Of a stretch of 64,000 bases of DNA, positions 1 to 8,525 are shown one piece after another. The notes below the pieces were generated by a model. It saw only the letters and a program-made list of their open reading frames with translations. It was not told where the DNA came from and did no database searches. Each line of letters starts with the position of its first letter. Position 1 is the first letter of the stretch. The translations under genes and the position numbers were made by a program. The stretch lies in assembly GCF_030282845.1 (NCBI RefSeq), contig NZ_JASTWE010000007.1:31681-95680 (forward strand). Direction: 5' to 3'. The DNA comes from Pseudodesulfovibrio pelocollis (GTDB lineage: Bacteria > Desulfobacterota > Desulfovibrionia > Desulfovibrionales > Desulfovibrionaceae).

Positions 1-274
1 GCTGTTTTAATTGACGGGCGCATCCGACCGATTTGGGATCAAAGTCAAAAGAAACAACCGAGGCCCCTAGTTTTTTTGCCGCCAAGGAAAAAAGCCCGCT
101 GCCGCACCCAATATCCAAAAAATTACTGCCAGAAAGTCCCTCGGGGAACCTCGCGAGAAGCGATCCTGTTGCTTCAACAATCTGCTCTTCGGATATTTTC
201 GACAAAAATTTCGACCAGTTAGAGCCGAAATCGAACCGCTCCTCCAGAGGAACCTCTCGTATCTCTCTGTTCAT
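1..274 (-). CDS. Class I SAM-dependent methyltransferase, N-terminal part (cut by window edge)
   Basis: About 91 codons are visible before the window ends. Reading leftward from the ATG at 274-272, the protein shows a class I methyltransferase motif I, FLDIGCGSGLFSLAAKKLG at about residues 54-72, followed by an acidic motif II (SFDFD) that should bind the SAM ribose. The start overlaps the stop of the asnB remnant as ATGA, so it is probably translated by coupling as the last visible gene of the polysaccharide operon. It would methylate a sugar or glycan precursor, but the substrate cannot be read from this fragment. Confidence is good for the fold and low for the role. Confidence 0.8.
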   Translation of the reverse strand, partial: MNREIREVPLEERFDFGSNWSKFLSKISEEQIVEATGSLLARFPEGLSGSNFLDIGCGSGLFSLAAKKLGASVVSFDFDPKSVGCARQLKQ

Positions 275-486
275 ATGCACTCACTTTTCAAGGAATTGAG
301 ACACCAACCACTTCTTAAAGCACGTTTCTCATATCTGCCTCCAAAGCCCAACACCATAAAACTCAGGTATTCTAGAATATTATGATTTTGGTCAGGCCCT
401 CGATGGGCCAGGGCGTCAGTCATGACGCGCAGGGTCGATTCATCCGGCGATTGTTTCCGGGAGCATATGCCAACTATTCCGCACAT
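271..486 (-). pseudogene. Remnant of asparagine synthase (glutamine-hydrolysing), truncated
   Basis: The frame opens with MCGIVGI and reaches ALAHRGPD, the exact amino end of AsnB-type class II glutamine amidotransferases, including the Cys2 nucleophile. Homology stops near residue 37. The remaining 34 residues do not resemble AsnB, and the normal protein has about 600 residues, so almost the whole glutaminase and all of the synthetase domain are missing. The start lies inside the last codons of the family 4 glycosyltransferase gene (13-base overlap) and the stop overlaps the next methyltransferase start as ATGA. I infer an internal deletion that happened to keep an open frame and translational coupling. 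AsnB homologues in polysaccharide operons usually amidate sugar carboxylates; that function should be lost here. Confidence 0.75.
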
Positions 487-1598
487 TGTTTCAATCTCTT
501 CCCGGGATTGGTCGCCACGGCTTCAATTAGGCATGCTTCCCACTGATCCATTACCCGCTCCACGGAAAACCGCTCAACCACCTCGCCAGCCTGCAGCCCA
601 AGACGGATTCGCAAGGGCTGGTCCGCCATGAGCCGCCCCAAGGTCTCGGTCAATGCCTTAACATCTCCCGGCGGGACCAGAAGGCCGTTGCGCCCATCGT
701 CTATCAGATCAGCCGGACCGCCCGGGCAGTCGGTGGCGACACAGGCCATGCCGCTGGCCATAGCCTCGCAAAGGGCATTGGGAAATCCCTCGAACCGCGA
801 GGGAAAGGCAAAAATGTCCCCTTGAGCCAAGTCGACATGTGGGGTGGGCGTTACCCCGGCAAACACCACCCGGTGCGCCAGACCCAGACTCGTCGCAAGC
901 TCCCGCAACTCTTCCCTTCTTGGCCCATCGCCAAAGATCACCAACTTCCATTCGGGGAACTCCCTGGCTGTTTTGGCAAAGGCCCGTAGCAGGATGTCGA
1001 ACCCCTTCTGTTCATGCAGACGCCCCATGCCCACAATGGCGGGACCGGAAAACCGCACCGTGGGCTCTTTGCCGCCCGAGGGTATCGCCGCGTTGGGGAT
1101 AACCTTCACCCGGGCCGTTTCAAGCCAGCCGTACTCGCGGCCAATGCTCGCGGTCTGCACCACCAGCGCGGCGGCACGGCCATAGGTTATGCGGCGCAGC
1201 CACGCCCATGGCCTGCCCACAGGATGCATTGGATGAACCCGCTCTGAGACTATCACCGGGTACCGACCGCCAACGGCCAACAAAGTCAGCACATTGGTCT
1301 GTTCCATAAAACTCACCACCACGTCCGGAGCCTCAGTCAGTATTGCAGAACGCAACACCCTACGGCGCCTGACATTGGTCAACAGCCCTCCAACAACTGA
1401 CAAGGATGGACCGCTCAGCTTCAAATGGCGAACAACCACTCCCGCCGGTAGCGGGTAGTACGGCATTTCGTCACCGTGATCAAAAGTGAGGACCGAAACG
1501 GCCACCCCACGGGAGTCCAATCCGGCTGCCAGCCACGCCAGAACTGATTCCGCGCCACCCATGCCGAGAGAGGAGATGACCAAAACGGCTCGCTTCAT
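474..1598 (-). CDS. Glycosyltransferase family 4
   Basis: A 374-residue GT-B glycosyltransferase. The N-terminal domain begins with the glycine-rich SSLGMGGAE acceptor-side loop. The C-terminal domain has the donor-binding segments GRLHEQKGFDILLRAF and FEGFPNALCEAMASG, the latter carrying the E-x7-E pair typical of GT4 retaining enzymes (around residues 268-283). The organisation resembles PglH/AmsD-type enzymes that transfer hexose or HexNAc onto lipid-linked oligosaccharides at the cytoplasmic face of the inner membrane. It lies 5 bases downstream of the radical SAM gene and its end overlaps the asnB remnant. Donor and linkage are unknown. Confidence 0.9.
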   Translation of the reverse strand: MKRAVLVISSLGMGGAESVLAWLAAGLDSRGVAVSVLTFDHGDEMPYYPLPAGVVVRHLKLSGPSLSVVGGLLTNVRRRRVLRSAILTEAPDVVVSFMEQTNVLTLLAVGGRYPVIVSERVHPMHPVGRPWAWLRRITYGRAAALVVQTASIGREYGWLETARVKVIPNAAIPSGGKEPTVRFSGPAIVGMGRLHEQKGFDILLRAFAKTAREFPEWKLVIFGDGPRREELRELATSLGLAHRVVFAGVTPTPHVDLAQGDIFAFPSRFEGFPNALCEAMASGMACVATDCPGGPADLIDDGRNGLLVPPGDVKALTETLGRLMADQPLRIRLGLQAGEVVERFSVERVMDQWEACLIEAVATNPGKRLKQCAE

Positions 1599-1603
1599 GC
1601 CAA

Positions 1604-2602
1604 TTATTCGCCCGCCGTCTTCTGTCCGGCCGGTTCCCTGAAGGGCATCTTTTGCGGTCCTTTTTTGCCGGAATGAAAAAGAATCTTTGCTATGTAGTCC
1701 TTATACACAGGCAGCCGGGTATTCCAAAAGGTCTCACCGTTACACAGTCCGCAGCTGGGAAAATTGTTTTTGTCCTTAGCAAGAAGCCTTCGCACCCGAG
1801 CCAAATCACTCCTCCCCACCATGGCATTCAGATCGATATGGTCGATATGAGCCATAACCAAATCATTTCCGACGTCATTACAACACGGCACCATCTCTCC
1901 GTCGCTGTTAAAATAAATCCCGGAGTAGGGAGCATGACACACTCCCGCAACGGATATACCAGAGGGGTTGAGGGTGAAGTTCTCGCGCTTGATTTTGATA
2001 ATCACGTTTTCTGTGGGGATGTTGTGCTCACTGGCAAAGGTGTCATACATATCCGGAACCTTCCCAGCTTCCACGAGAAACTGTGGATATGTGTGGCATT
2101 TCCCTGCCGCGAGAACATCAAGATTGCGCAACACCACTTCATAGTCGCCGCCAACCCTGTACTCTGCGTATTCTGAAGGGACCAGCGTGTCCACAGCGCA
2201 AATCACATGCAGATTGTCCCAACGGGCCATGGTTTCGGCAATAGATTGCTTGTAGTTCAGGTTGGCGGCAATCCAAACAGGGTGAGGGTGAATTTTCTCT
2301 ATCAGCTTGTCCAACTCAGGATGCAATGCAGGCTCGCCCCACATGCTCAGTATATATCCATCTGCCACAGGCCTCGTCACTTCGACGATCCGATCGAATA
2401 TCCTGCCCGGCATAAATCGATTCTGCCGTTTGGTTTTTCCGGTGCCGGTTGGGCATAATGGACATTTCAGGTTGCAGACGGAAGACACCTCAATGGTCAC
2501 CTTGCATTTTTGACCGGCCTCTAGCGTGCCGTCGTTTTTCAAAATTGACCACACGATTCTAAGATCGTTAGCAACCAGTAACGCCTTATTCCCTAAGGAC
2601 AT
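1604..2602 (-). CDS. Radical SAM/SPASM domain protein in polysaccharide operon
   Basis: A 332-residue protein with the radical SAM cluster motif CNLKCPLC (Cys43, Cys47, Cys50; CxxxCxxC), which should ligate a [4Fe-4S] cluster and cleave SAM. A cysteine-rich C-terminal SPASM-like region follows (GVCHAPYSG, MVPCCNDVG, FPSCGLCNGE), expected to hold auxiliary clusters. It sits 9 bases after the sulfotransferase gene and 5 before a glycosyltransferase, inside the sugar operon, so a carbohydrate or lipid-linked glycan is a likelier substrate than a peptide. No small peptide gene is visible next to it. The reaction is unassigned; epimerisation, dehydrogenation or deoxygenation are possible. Confidence 0.85.
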   Translation of the reverse strand: MSLGNKALLVANDLRIVWSILKNDGTLEAGQKCKVTIEVSSVCNLKCPLCPTGTGKTKRQNRFMPGRIFDRIVEVTRPVADGYILSMWGEPALHPELDKLIEKIHPHPVWIAANLNYKQSIAETMARWDNLHVICAVDTLVPSEYAEYRVGGDYEVVLRNLDVLAAGKCHTYPQFLVEAGKVPDMYDTFASEHNIPTENVIIKIKRENFTLNPSGISVAGVCHAPYSGIYFNSDGEMVPCCNDVGNDLVMAHIDHIDLNAMVGRSDLARVRRLLAKDKNNFPSCGLCNGETFWNTRLPVYKDYIAKILFHSGKKGPQKMPFREPAGQKTAGE

Positions 2603-2611
2603 ATCTTACCC

Positions 2612-3523
2612 CTAAAACCACACGCCGGACAATTCTCTGCCAAGCAGGTTTTCCAGTTTTCGGACGCCTGGTGACAGACGATCTTCGAGTCGCGACCTGA
2701 GGTCGCCCGCTATCGCGGGAATGGGCCTCTTGTCTCTGCCACTACTGTTCCATGTCTCTAGTGCGTTCTTGCATTTGTTGCGCACCGATTCCGTAAATAT
2801 GAATTTTGCCCAATTCAGGAAATACTTCCTATAATAAACATTTACAAACCTCTGCAAAAAAAGACTTCGCACCAAATAGCTTCTATTATATGCAACTCCT
2901 TCAGGTTTGTATGAATCATCAATGCCAAGAAACAGACACAAGTCAGAAAACAAAGGCAGCCCGTCGCTAAAAAATTCCTCGAAAATGTAAACCTTCATAC
3001 GTTCTGGGTCGAACAAATCGTAATACCGCTTCAACTGCTCATAATATTGAGCCCTCAACGCATGCTGGAAATGCCAACGTTGCGGATTCCATTCCATTTC
3101 TTTGAATGATTCGAGCAGAGCGACTTCCGCCTCTCGGTGCTCGATTCCGTCCCGGTAACGATGCCCCCAATGGGAGTACATGACATCGACAGGGTTGCGC
3201 AGCACCATGATCAACTTGACGGAATCACCCAACATGTCATGAATCCGCCGAGCACTGTCCGGGTCCATGAGGTATACCACCGAGGCTTCTCCTGCCACCT
3301 CACCAGGTTGCGCATCACGAAACATGTTTAGATATTGCTCTTGGTCGTGATAGCCACACAGTTCGCTCGTTGAAAAAAAGCTCGGCTCCTTCTCATCCGG
3401 CATGAAGACACCTGGATGTGCCTTGAGATAATGGAATAACGACGTCGAGCCGGACTTGGCCGCTCCTGCAATGATGAAGTCCGGCCACCTCTCGCTGGTT
3501 GCCCTGTTGCCCAAAGCGGTCAT
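2612..3523 (-). CDS. PAPS-dependent sulfotransferase
   Basis: A 303-residue protein of the heparan/N-deacetylase sulfotransferase type. The 5'-phosphosulfate loop is FIIAGAAKSGSTSLFHYL (around residues 17-34, Lys in AKSGSTS), and the 3'-phosphate segment is LIMVLRNPVDVMYSHW, with the conserved Arg and Ser. It should transfer sulfate from PAPS to a hydroxyl or amine of the surface glycan. The start overlaps the preceding gene as ATGA, supporting co-translation. Sulfation is a natural modification for a sulfate reducer making PAPS/APS, but neither a PAPS-synthesising gene nor the acceptor is seen here. Confidence 0.85.
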   Translation of the reverse strand: MTALGNRATSERWPDFIIAGAAKSGSTSLFHYLKAHPGVFMPDEKEPSFFSTSELCGYHDQEQYLNMFRDAQPGEVAGEASVVYLMDPDSARRIHDMLGDSVKLIMVLRNPVDVMYSHWGHRYRDGIEHREAEVALLESFKEMEWNPQRWHFQHALRAQYYEQLKRYYDLFDPERMKVYIFEEFFSDGLPLFSDLCLFLGIDDSYKPEGVAYNRSYLVRSLFLQRFVNVYYRKYFLNWAKFIFTESVRNKCKNALETWNSSGRDKRPIPAIAGDLRSRLEDRLSPGVRKLENLLGRELSGVWF

Positions 3524-5028
3524 CCGCCACCTCGCCCGGCCCTGCTTTGAGGCTCATTTTCCACCAGCCAGCAACCCCATCGGTCCGCGATCTCCTTGAC
3601 TATCTCCGCATATCTTTCAGCCTGTGAAACGCGCGCATTCATGTCCCTGTAGTTGACTCCAATATCATACGAACAAGCATAATGAGCCCTGAATGCAGCC
3701 CGCCGCTCGTTGGCATCGGGAGCGAACCCCATGATGTAACCATTAAGTTTAACGATGAAATCATCGTCACGCAAATCTGCCTTGAGCACGCCAGGCAGAA
3801 AATTATAGAAACAATTCCCAAGGGCAATGCTTGGCTTGTTCATCAGGTAGGCCTCCCATCCAGCCGTCCCGGTGACGGTGATCGTTGCCTCTGCGCTGGC
3901 AATGAGATCAAATGTACTGACGTAGGGACTAACGACGTCCACATTGTACAACTTCTTCAAGTTCTTGTAAAAACCCAATGGCCGCCTTCCTACCATTGAA
4001 GTGTGGTCCTTCACAAACAAGCGAATGGACGACGGCAATCGCTTGGAAAGATCAGCAATGAATCCTTCGTGGTGCGAATAATCCCTGCCGTAGTACATGT
4101 CCGTCACTTCGGGCTGGCGGTGGAGCGGCAGATAAACATATCTCTGCGACAGATCAGGGGAGCGGAGGAGATAATCACTATATCTGACCATAGACATCCG
4201 GACGGCTTTAGCTGGCCATGCCATGACGGACTCAACCACAGAGTCCAGCCTGCCTGACTCTCTGTCGTACTCGTTATTCTCCCACAAAACGTACGAACGG
4301 TAAAGCGATTTGTAGCCGTAGAAGAGTAAATCCATGATGCTGCGCTTAAGAGATCGAGTGTTCTTGACTGCATAATTAGGTCTGTTTGGACTATCGATAA
4401 AGGCGTCATACATCCTATCAGCCTCCTCAACATCATCCTGAGACATCTTGGATTCCCCTTGCATCAGCTCTGCAAAGGTTTCCGGCATCCCGAGTTGTCT
4501 TGCACGGGAATCTCGGCCGTAAATCCGGTTGCCGACATGCCGGGCCGTGGTCAGGCTCAAGGATGGAATCTGCCTATACAGTGCCGCATCGGCCAAGACC
4601 TGCCACTGGTAGGTCTCCCGCCCCGCAAGAATGAAGCTAATATCGTTTTCCTCAAGAATGGTTTCCACCAGCCACAGATGCAGGAGCTGGAAGGTGCGTG
4701 CCTTTCGGTAATCATGGATATGGGAGAAGTCTCGGTCATATGAAACCAGCATTGCATTGTCCCTGATTCCGAGCCGATTCTCTACCGCCTCTTGCTCCCG
4801 GTCCAGATCCTCCATGGACAGGGCATCAACGCGAAACTTGTTCTCAAAATAATGTTGAGGCGTCGAATAAAACGGCCCTATCTCCCGCTTATGATCCTCG
4901 GAGATGCCCAAATTGTCTTCAATGTACTGCCAGGAGACCAAGCAGACTACCGGGACCCCGAAAGCCCGCTTCAAAGCCCTCGCCATGGCAATCTGCTGCG
5001 TTTCATGGATGCAGCACAATATACTCAT
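3520..5028 (-). CDS. KpsC/KpsS-like capsule polysaccharide biosynthesis protein
   Basis: About 502 residues. An upstream in-frame ATG exists at 5079, but 5028 is preferred because GGAAGGG lies properly upstream and it starts 4 bases after the ABC transporter stop. The C-terminal half has the layout of surface-carbohydrate synthesis proteins: a basic segment with VKDHTSM, then a DLIASAEATITVTGTAGWEA segment and NKPSIALG, where GT-B enzymes bind the nucleotide sugar. The best-known relatives are KpsC/KpsS, beta-Kdo transferases using CMP-Kdo. Because NeuA- and NeuB-like enzymes are in the same operon, I infer it may transfer the CMP-ulosonic sugar. Family placement is by pattern and only moderately sure. 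Confidence 0.65.
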   Translation of the reverse strand: MSILCCIHETQQIAMARALKRAFGVPVVCLVSWQYIEDNLGISEDHKREIGPFYSTPQHYFENKFRVDALSMEDLDREQEAVENRLGIRDNAMLVSYDRDFSHIHDYRKARTFQLLHLWLVETILEENDISFILAGRETYQWQVLADAALYRQIPSLSLTTARHVGNRIYGRDSRARQLGMPETFAELMQGESKMSQDDVEEADRMYDAFIDSPNRPNYAVKNTRSLKRSIMDLLFYGYKSLYRSYVLWENNEYDRESGRLDSVVESVMAWPAKAVRMSMVRYSDYLLRSPDLSQRYVYLPLHRQPEVTDMYYGRDYSHHEGFIADLSKRLPSSIRLFVKDHTSMVGRRPLGFYKNLKKLYNVDVVSPYVSTFDLIASAEATITVTGTAGWEAYLMNKPSIALGNCFYNFLPGVLKADLRDDDFIVKLNGYIMGFAPDANERRAAFRAHYACSYDIGVNYRDMNARVSQAERYAEIVKEIADRWGCWLVENEPQSRAGRGGG

Positions 5029-5032
5029 TGCA

Positions 5033-6721
5033 TCACCCTTCCCGCCCACCCATTCGAACAACCACGTCAGCCACGTCAATCACCGCCTCTTGGTGGGAAA
5101 CCGCCAAGACCGCCATATTATTTTTCATGGCTGAAACGCTGGCCCATATTTCTTTTTCCGTTTTCACATCCAGCCCGGTTGTCGCTTCATCCAAGATGAG
5201 CAACCTGGGTCTGGCTACCATGGCGCGGGCTATCATCAGCCGCTGCTTTTGTCCGCCAGACAGGGAGCGCCCATGTTCGCCGACAAGAGAATCGAGCCCG
5301 CCAGACAGGAGTTCTACGAAGCCGCGGGCTCCGGCCGCTTCAAGGGCAGTCCAGATGTCCTCGTCGGAACACTCGCGTCCCAAGGAGATATTCAAGCGAA
5401 TCGAGTCGTTAAACAAAAAGACCTCTTGCGGCACGTAACCGATCTGCTCCCGCCATGCTCCAATGTCCGCGCCCGCCAAATCCACGCCGTCGACGAGCAC
5501 GGCTCCCTTGCTAGGGGATAACAGGCCAGTAATCATGTCGCCCACAGTCGTTTTGCCCGCACCAGAGGGGCCACTCAATGCGGTGATCTCTCCCACTCTT
5601 ACCATCATGCTGAAGGAATCGAGCACCTGCTTTTCCCCATAGCACAGAGAGACGTCACGCATTTCGACGGCACGCTCAAGAACGACCCGCCCATTGCCCG
5701 ACCGGTTTTCTCTATGCATGGAAATATCTTCAATTTTGCCGATAAGCGACATCAGGCTGCCTTCAAGTGTTCCATAATTCTGCAACGAATGCTGGAAGCT
5801 GGACAGCCGAGACAGAATTCTATGGAAGAAGAAAGCCATTGGCAGTATAAGTGCCGCGTCCATTTTCATGACCGCATAGGCTCCATACAAACCAACGGCC
5901 ATGATGACCGTGATCACTGGCTCCTGAACAGAATGCATAAGCCCCATACCCACAGCCCGCTTTCTCGCAGCCTCCTCGCACAAATTGGCCTGTCCCTTGA
6001 TGTGCTTGACGAAGTGTTGTTCGACGTTCATCACCTTGAGTGGCTTTGCCCCTGCAAGAGAATCTGTCAGGAGGGTATTCATCGCGTTGAGCGCCGCAGC
6101 CTGCCTTACTCCCGCCAACCTTACCATTTGAACCATTGCGCGGAATGCGAACATCAGCAACCCGCCGAATAGCAAACCAGCGACAAGCAACTGCCAGGAA
6201 ATAAACAGCCCGACGAGCAAATAGACTGCGGCCTGCACCAGATATGATGTTGCCAAAGCCAATATTCGCAATGCATTCCCGGCGTGGGTGCACTCAGTCG
6301 ACAAGGCATAGGTCAACCTGCCTGAAGGCTGTTCCACGAAGAAGCTCCAGTCCGCGCGGAGCAAACAGTCAAGGAGCCTGACCCGCAAACGGGTCGAGAC
6401 CTCTGCCTCGACGTAGCCCACCTGTCTTTGGGCGAGCAGGGTCAGCACCGCTTTGGCCAGCATCGCCATAGTGATCACGATCAGCACGTTTGGCAACGTA
6501 GGATTGACACCCACCCCCATGAAAAGATCCTCTATCTTGGACAACAGAGGGTCGGGTGTATCCTGGTCGCTTATCATGATTGCAATTAGCGGCACGACGC
6601 TGATTGCACCGACAGACTCAACGAGCCCGGCAAGCAAAAGCAACAATATCATTGCCGTTGAATGATATCTGTACTCGCTGAATATGAAATGGCATGTCCG
6701 CCAGAAATTCATTCGCTTCAT
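5033..6721 (-). CDS. ABC transporter, fused permease and ATPase (glycan flippase type)
   Basis: About 562 residues, starting at the ATG that overlaps the previous stop as ATGA rather than at the upstream in-frame ATG at 6799. Several hydrophobic spans fill the N-terminal 300 residues. The ATPase domain follows with Walker A GPSGAGKTTVG, signature SLSGGQKQR, Walker B LLILDEATTGLD and a switch His (VSHQEA). This half-transporter layout matches MsbA/PglK-type exporters, which flip lipid-linked oligosaccharides across the inner membrane. No Wzx, Wzy or Wzm/Wzt is visible in the window, so this is the best candidate for exporting the operon's product. Confidence 0.9.
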   Translation of the reverse strand: MKRMNFWRTCHFIFSEYRYHSTAMILLLLLAGLVESVGAISVVPLIAIMISDQDTPDPLLSKIEDLFMGVGVNPTLPNVLIVITMAMLAKAVLTLLAQRQVGYVEAEVSTRLRVRLLDCLLRADWSFFVEQPSGRLTYALSTECTHAGNALRILALATSYLVQAAVYLLVGLFISWQLLVAGLLFGGLLMFAFRAMVQMVRLAGVRQAAALNAMNTLLTDSLAGAKPLKVMNVEQHFVKHIKGQANLCEEAARKRAVGMGLMHSVQEPVITVIMAVGLYGAYAVMKMDAALILPMAFFFHRILSRLSSFQHSLQNYGTLEGSLMSLIGKIEDISMHRENRSGNGRVVLERAVEMRDVSLCYGEKQVLDSFSMMVRVGEITALSGPSGAGKTTVGDMITGLLSPSKGAVLVDGVDLAGADIGAWREQIGYVPQEVFLFNDSIRLNISLGRECSDEDIWTALEAAGARGFVELLSGGLDSLVGEHGRSLSGGQKQRLMIARAMVARPRLLILDEATTGLDVKTEKEIWASVSAMKNNMAVLAVSHQEAVIDVADVVVRMGGREG

Positions 6722-7977
6722 GGATGCCGAGACCTTCCTACCTGGTGTTCGCCATCCACCAAAAGCCGGGGAATGGCGGTCACGAACCTTCCTCCCCACT
6801 CCCTGATGTAACTGTGCTGGGATACGACCTCATCCTTAATGTTCCACGGAAGGATCAATACATAATCAGGCTTTTGCCTATAAAGCTCTGTCGGTGCCAA
6901 CACGGGGATGCGACTACCTGGCATGAAAAGACCCTGCTTGTGTGGGGAAGCGTCTACGCAATACTCGATCAACTCGACTCCCACGCCACAATAATTGAGG
7001 AGCGTATTGCCCTTTGCTGCTGCCCCATAGGCAGCAACCCGCTTGCCATTCACCCGCTTGGCCTCAAGAAAACTGAGAAGGTTGTCCCTGATTATATCGG
7101 CCTTGGCTTGGATGGCTGTGTAGTAATGAAGCGTCGTCATACCAGCGCATTTTTCCTTGACCAGCAATGCGCCGATACGCGGAGAAATGCCCTTTGAATC
7201 GTTTGCATCATGGCGGACGAAAACACGTAGAGATCCCCCATGAGTCGGAAGTTCTTCCACGTCGAAAACGCACAATCCCTGTTCGGAAAAAATTCGCTGC
7301 ACCGTTCTCAGTGACAGATATGAAAAATGTTCATGGTAGATCGTGTCAAACTGACAATCATCAACAAGGCGCATAAGATGTGGAAATTCCAGCGTAGCAA
7401 CGCCGTTGTCGTCAAGAAGAAGGGAGATGCCCCGCACGAAATCGTTAATATTCGGCACGTGGGCTAGCACATTGTTGCCGACAATCAGGGCCGCTCTACC
7501 GCGTTCCCGCGCCAATCTTGCCGCCAGTTCCTCGCTAAAAAACTCGGTTACTGATTCGATCCCCTTTTCCCAAGCGGCCATCGCCGTTGCCGAAGAGGGC
7601 TCTATGCCATAGCACGGGATGTCACGCTCCTTCATGTACTGAAGCAGATACCCATCATTCGATGCAATCTCGACCACCACGGACGATCCACCTAGACCGA
7701 ACCTATCCACTACCATTTCGGTATAACGACGCGCATGATCCAGCCAGGACGAAGAATAGGAGGAGTAGTAGACATATCCATGGTTGAAGATTTCTGACGC
7801 ATTCTTGTGTTCATCCACCTGCACGAGGAAGCACTCGGAACACGTAAGAACTTTTAACGGATAAACCTCTTCAGGCGCAGACAATTGGTCCTTGTCCAAA
7901 AACGAATTAGAGAGAGGCTGGTGGCCCAGATCGATAAAGACGTGTGTCAGCGGTTTGTTGCAGTGCCGGCAATTCAT
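6718..7977 (-). CDS. Sugar C-methyltransferase, NovU/TylC3 type
   Basis: About 419 residues. The start at 7977 overlaps the epimerase stop as ATGA and begins MNCRHC. An N-terminal zinc site is visible (Cys3, Cys6, Cys46, Cys49). SAM motif I reads VVEIASNDGYLLQYM, a variant specific to nucleotide-sugar C-methyltransferases such as TylC3 and NovU. A His-rich catalytic stretch (IYHEHFSYLS) and a C-terminal Rossmann domain (VAAYGAAAKGNTLLNY) complete the three-domain family layout. It should add a methyl branch to a 4-keto-6-deoxyhexose after epimerisation, matching the adjacent RmlC-like, RfbG and RfbF genes. Whether methylation is at C3 or C5 cannot be read. Confidence 0.88.
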   Translation of the reverse strand: MNCRHCNKPLTHVFIDLGHQPLSNSFLDKDQLSAPEEVYPLKVLTCSECFLVQVDEHKNASEIFNHGYVYYSSYSSSWLDHARRYTEMVVDRFGLGGSSVVVEIASNDGYLLQYMKERDIPCYGIEPSSATAMAAWEKGIESVTEFFSEELAARLARERGRAALIVGNNVLAHVPNINDFVRGISLLLDDNGVATLEFPHLMRLVDDCQFDTIYHEHFSYLSLRTVQRIFSEQGLCVFDVEELPTHGGSLRVFVRHDANDSKGISPRIGALLVKEKCAGMTTLHYYTAIQAKADIIRDNLLSFLEAKRVNGKRVAAYGAAAKGNTLLNYCGVGVELIEYCVDASPHKQGLFMPGSRIPVLAPTELYRQKPDYVLILPWNIKDEVVSQHSYIREWGGRFVTAIPRLLVDGEHQVGRSRHP

Positions 7978-8525
7978 AATTTTATTCCAACATACCCTTG
8001 CGCAATGAGAGGGTGTTTCAAATCTCTTTCGGAAACATAGGACGGTGGAAATGGCCACTGGATGCCGACAGCTGGGTCGTCAAAGCGTATTCCCCCTTCG
8101 CATTCCGGCGCGTAAGGCTCTGTGTGCATATACAAAAGCTGTGTGTCGTCTTCGAGAGTTTGAAAGCCATGGGCAAAACCTTCGGGGACAAGCAACGCCT
8201 TGCCGGAGTCGGCCGTAAGCACCTCACCGCACCAGCACAGATAAGTCTCTGACTCCTCACGCAAATCCACCATGACATCAAACACGGAGCCTCGGAGACA
8301 TCGAATTATCTTTGCTTCTGCATGGGGAGGATGCTGGTAGTGCATCCCACGAACCGCTCCTTTGCGTCGGGTCATCGAAATATTCGCCTGGGATATGGTT
8401 TTCCCTAAACCGACGGATTCAAGCTCCTCTGCGCAATAGATTCTGGCGAACCACCCACGATCGTCAGCAAAATTGGCACCTTCGAGCCTATATGCCCCAG
8501 CAAGTGGCAAGGGATCGAAACGCAT
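7974..8525 (-). CDS. RmlC-like nucleotide-sugar 3,5-epimerase
   Basis: A 183-residue cupin of the dTDP-4-dehydrorhamnose epimerase family. The catalytic His is in RGMHYQ, with DLREES further on and the Tyr/Asp segment LLYMHTEPYAPE...RFDDP near the C-terminus. The ATG at 8525-8523 shares its A with the TGA of rfbG (TGATG), with a GGAG upstream. Because a cytidylyltransferase and a CDP-glucose dehydratase precede it, the substrate is probably CDP-4-keto-6-deoxyglucose rather than the dTDP form. It would epimerise C3 and/or C5 by proton abstraction before the downstream C-methyltransferase acts, as NovW does before NovU. Confidence 0.85.
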   Translation of the reverse strand: MRFDPLPLAGAYRLEGANFADDRGWFARIYCAEELESVGLGKTISQANISMTRRKGAVRGMHYQHPPHAEAKIIRCLRGSVFDVMVDLREESETYLCWCGEVLTADSGKALLVPEGFAHGFQTLEDDTQLLYMHTEPYAPECEGGIRFDDPAVGIQWPFPPSYVSERDLKHPLIAQGYVGIKL

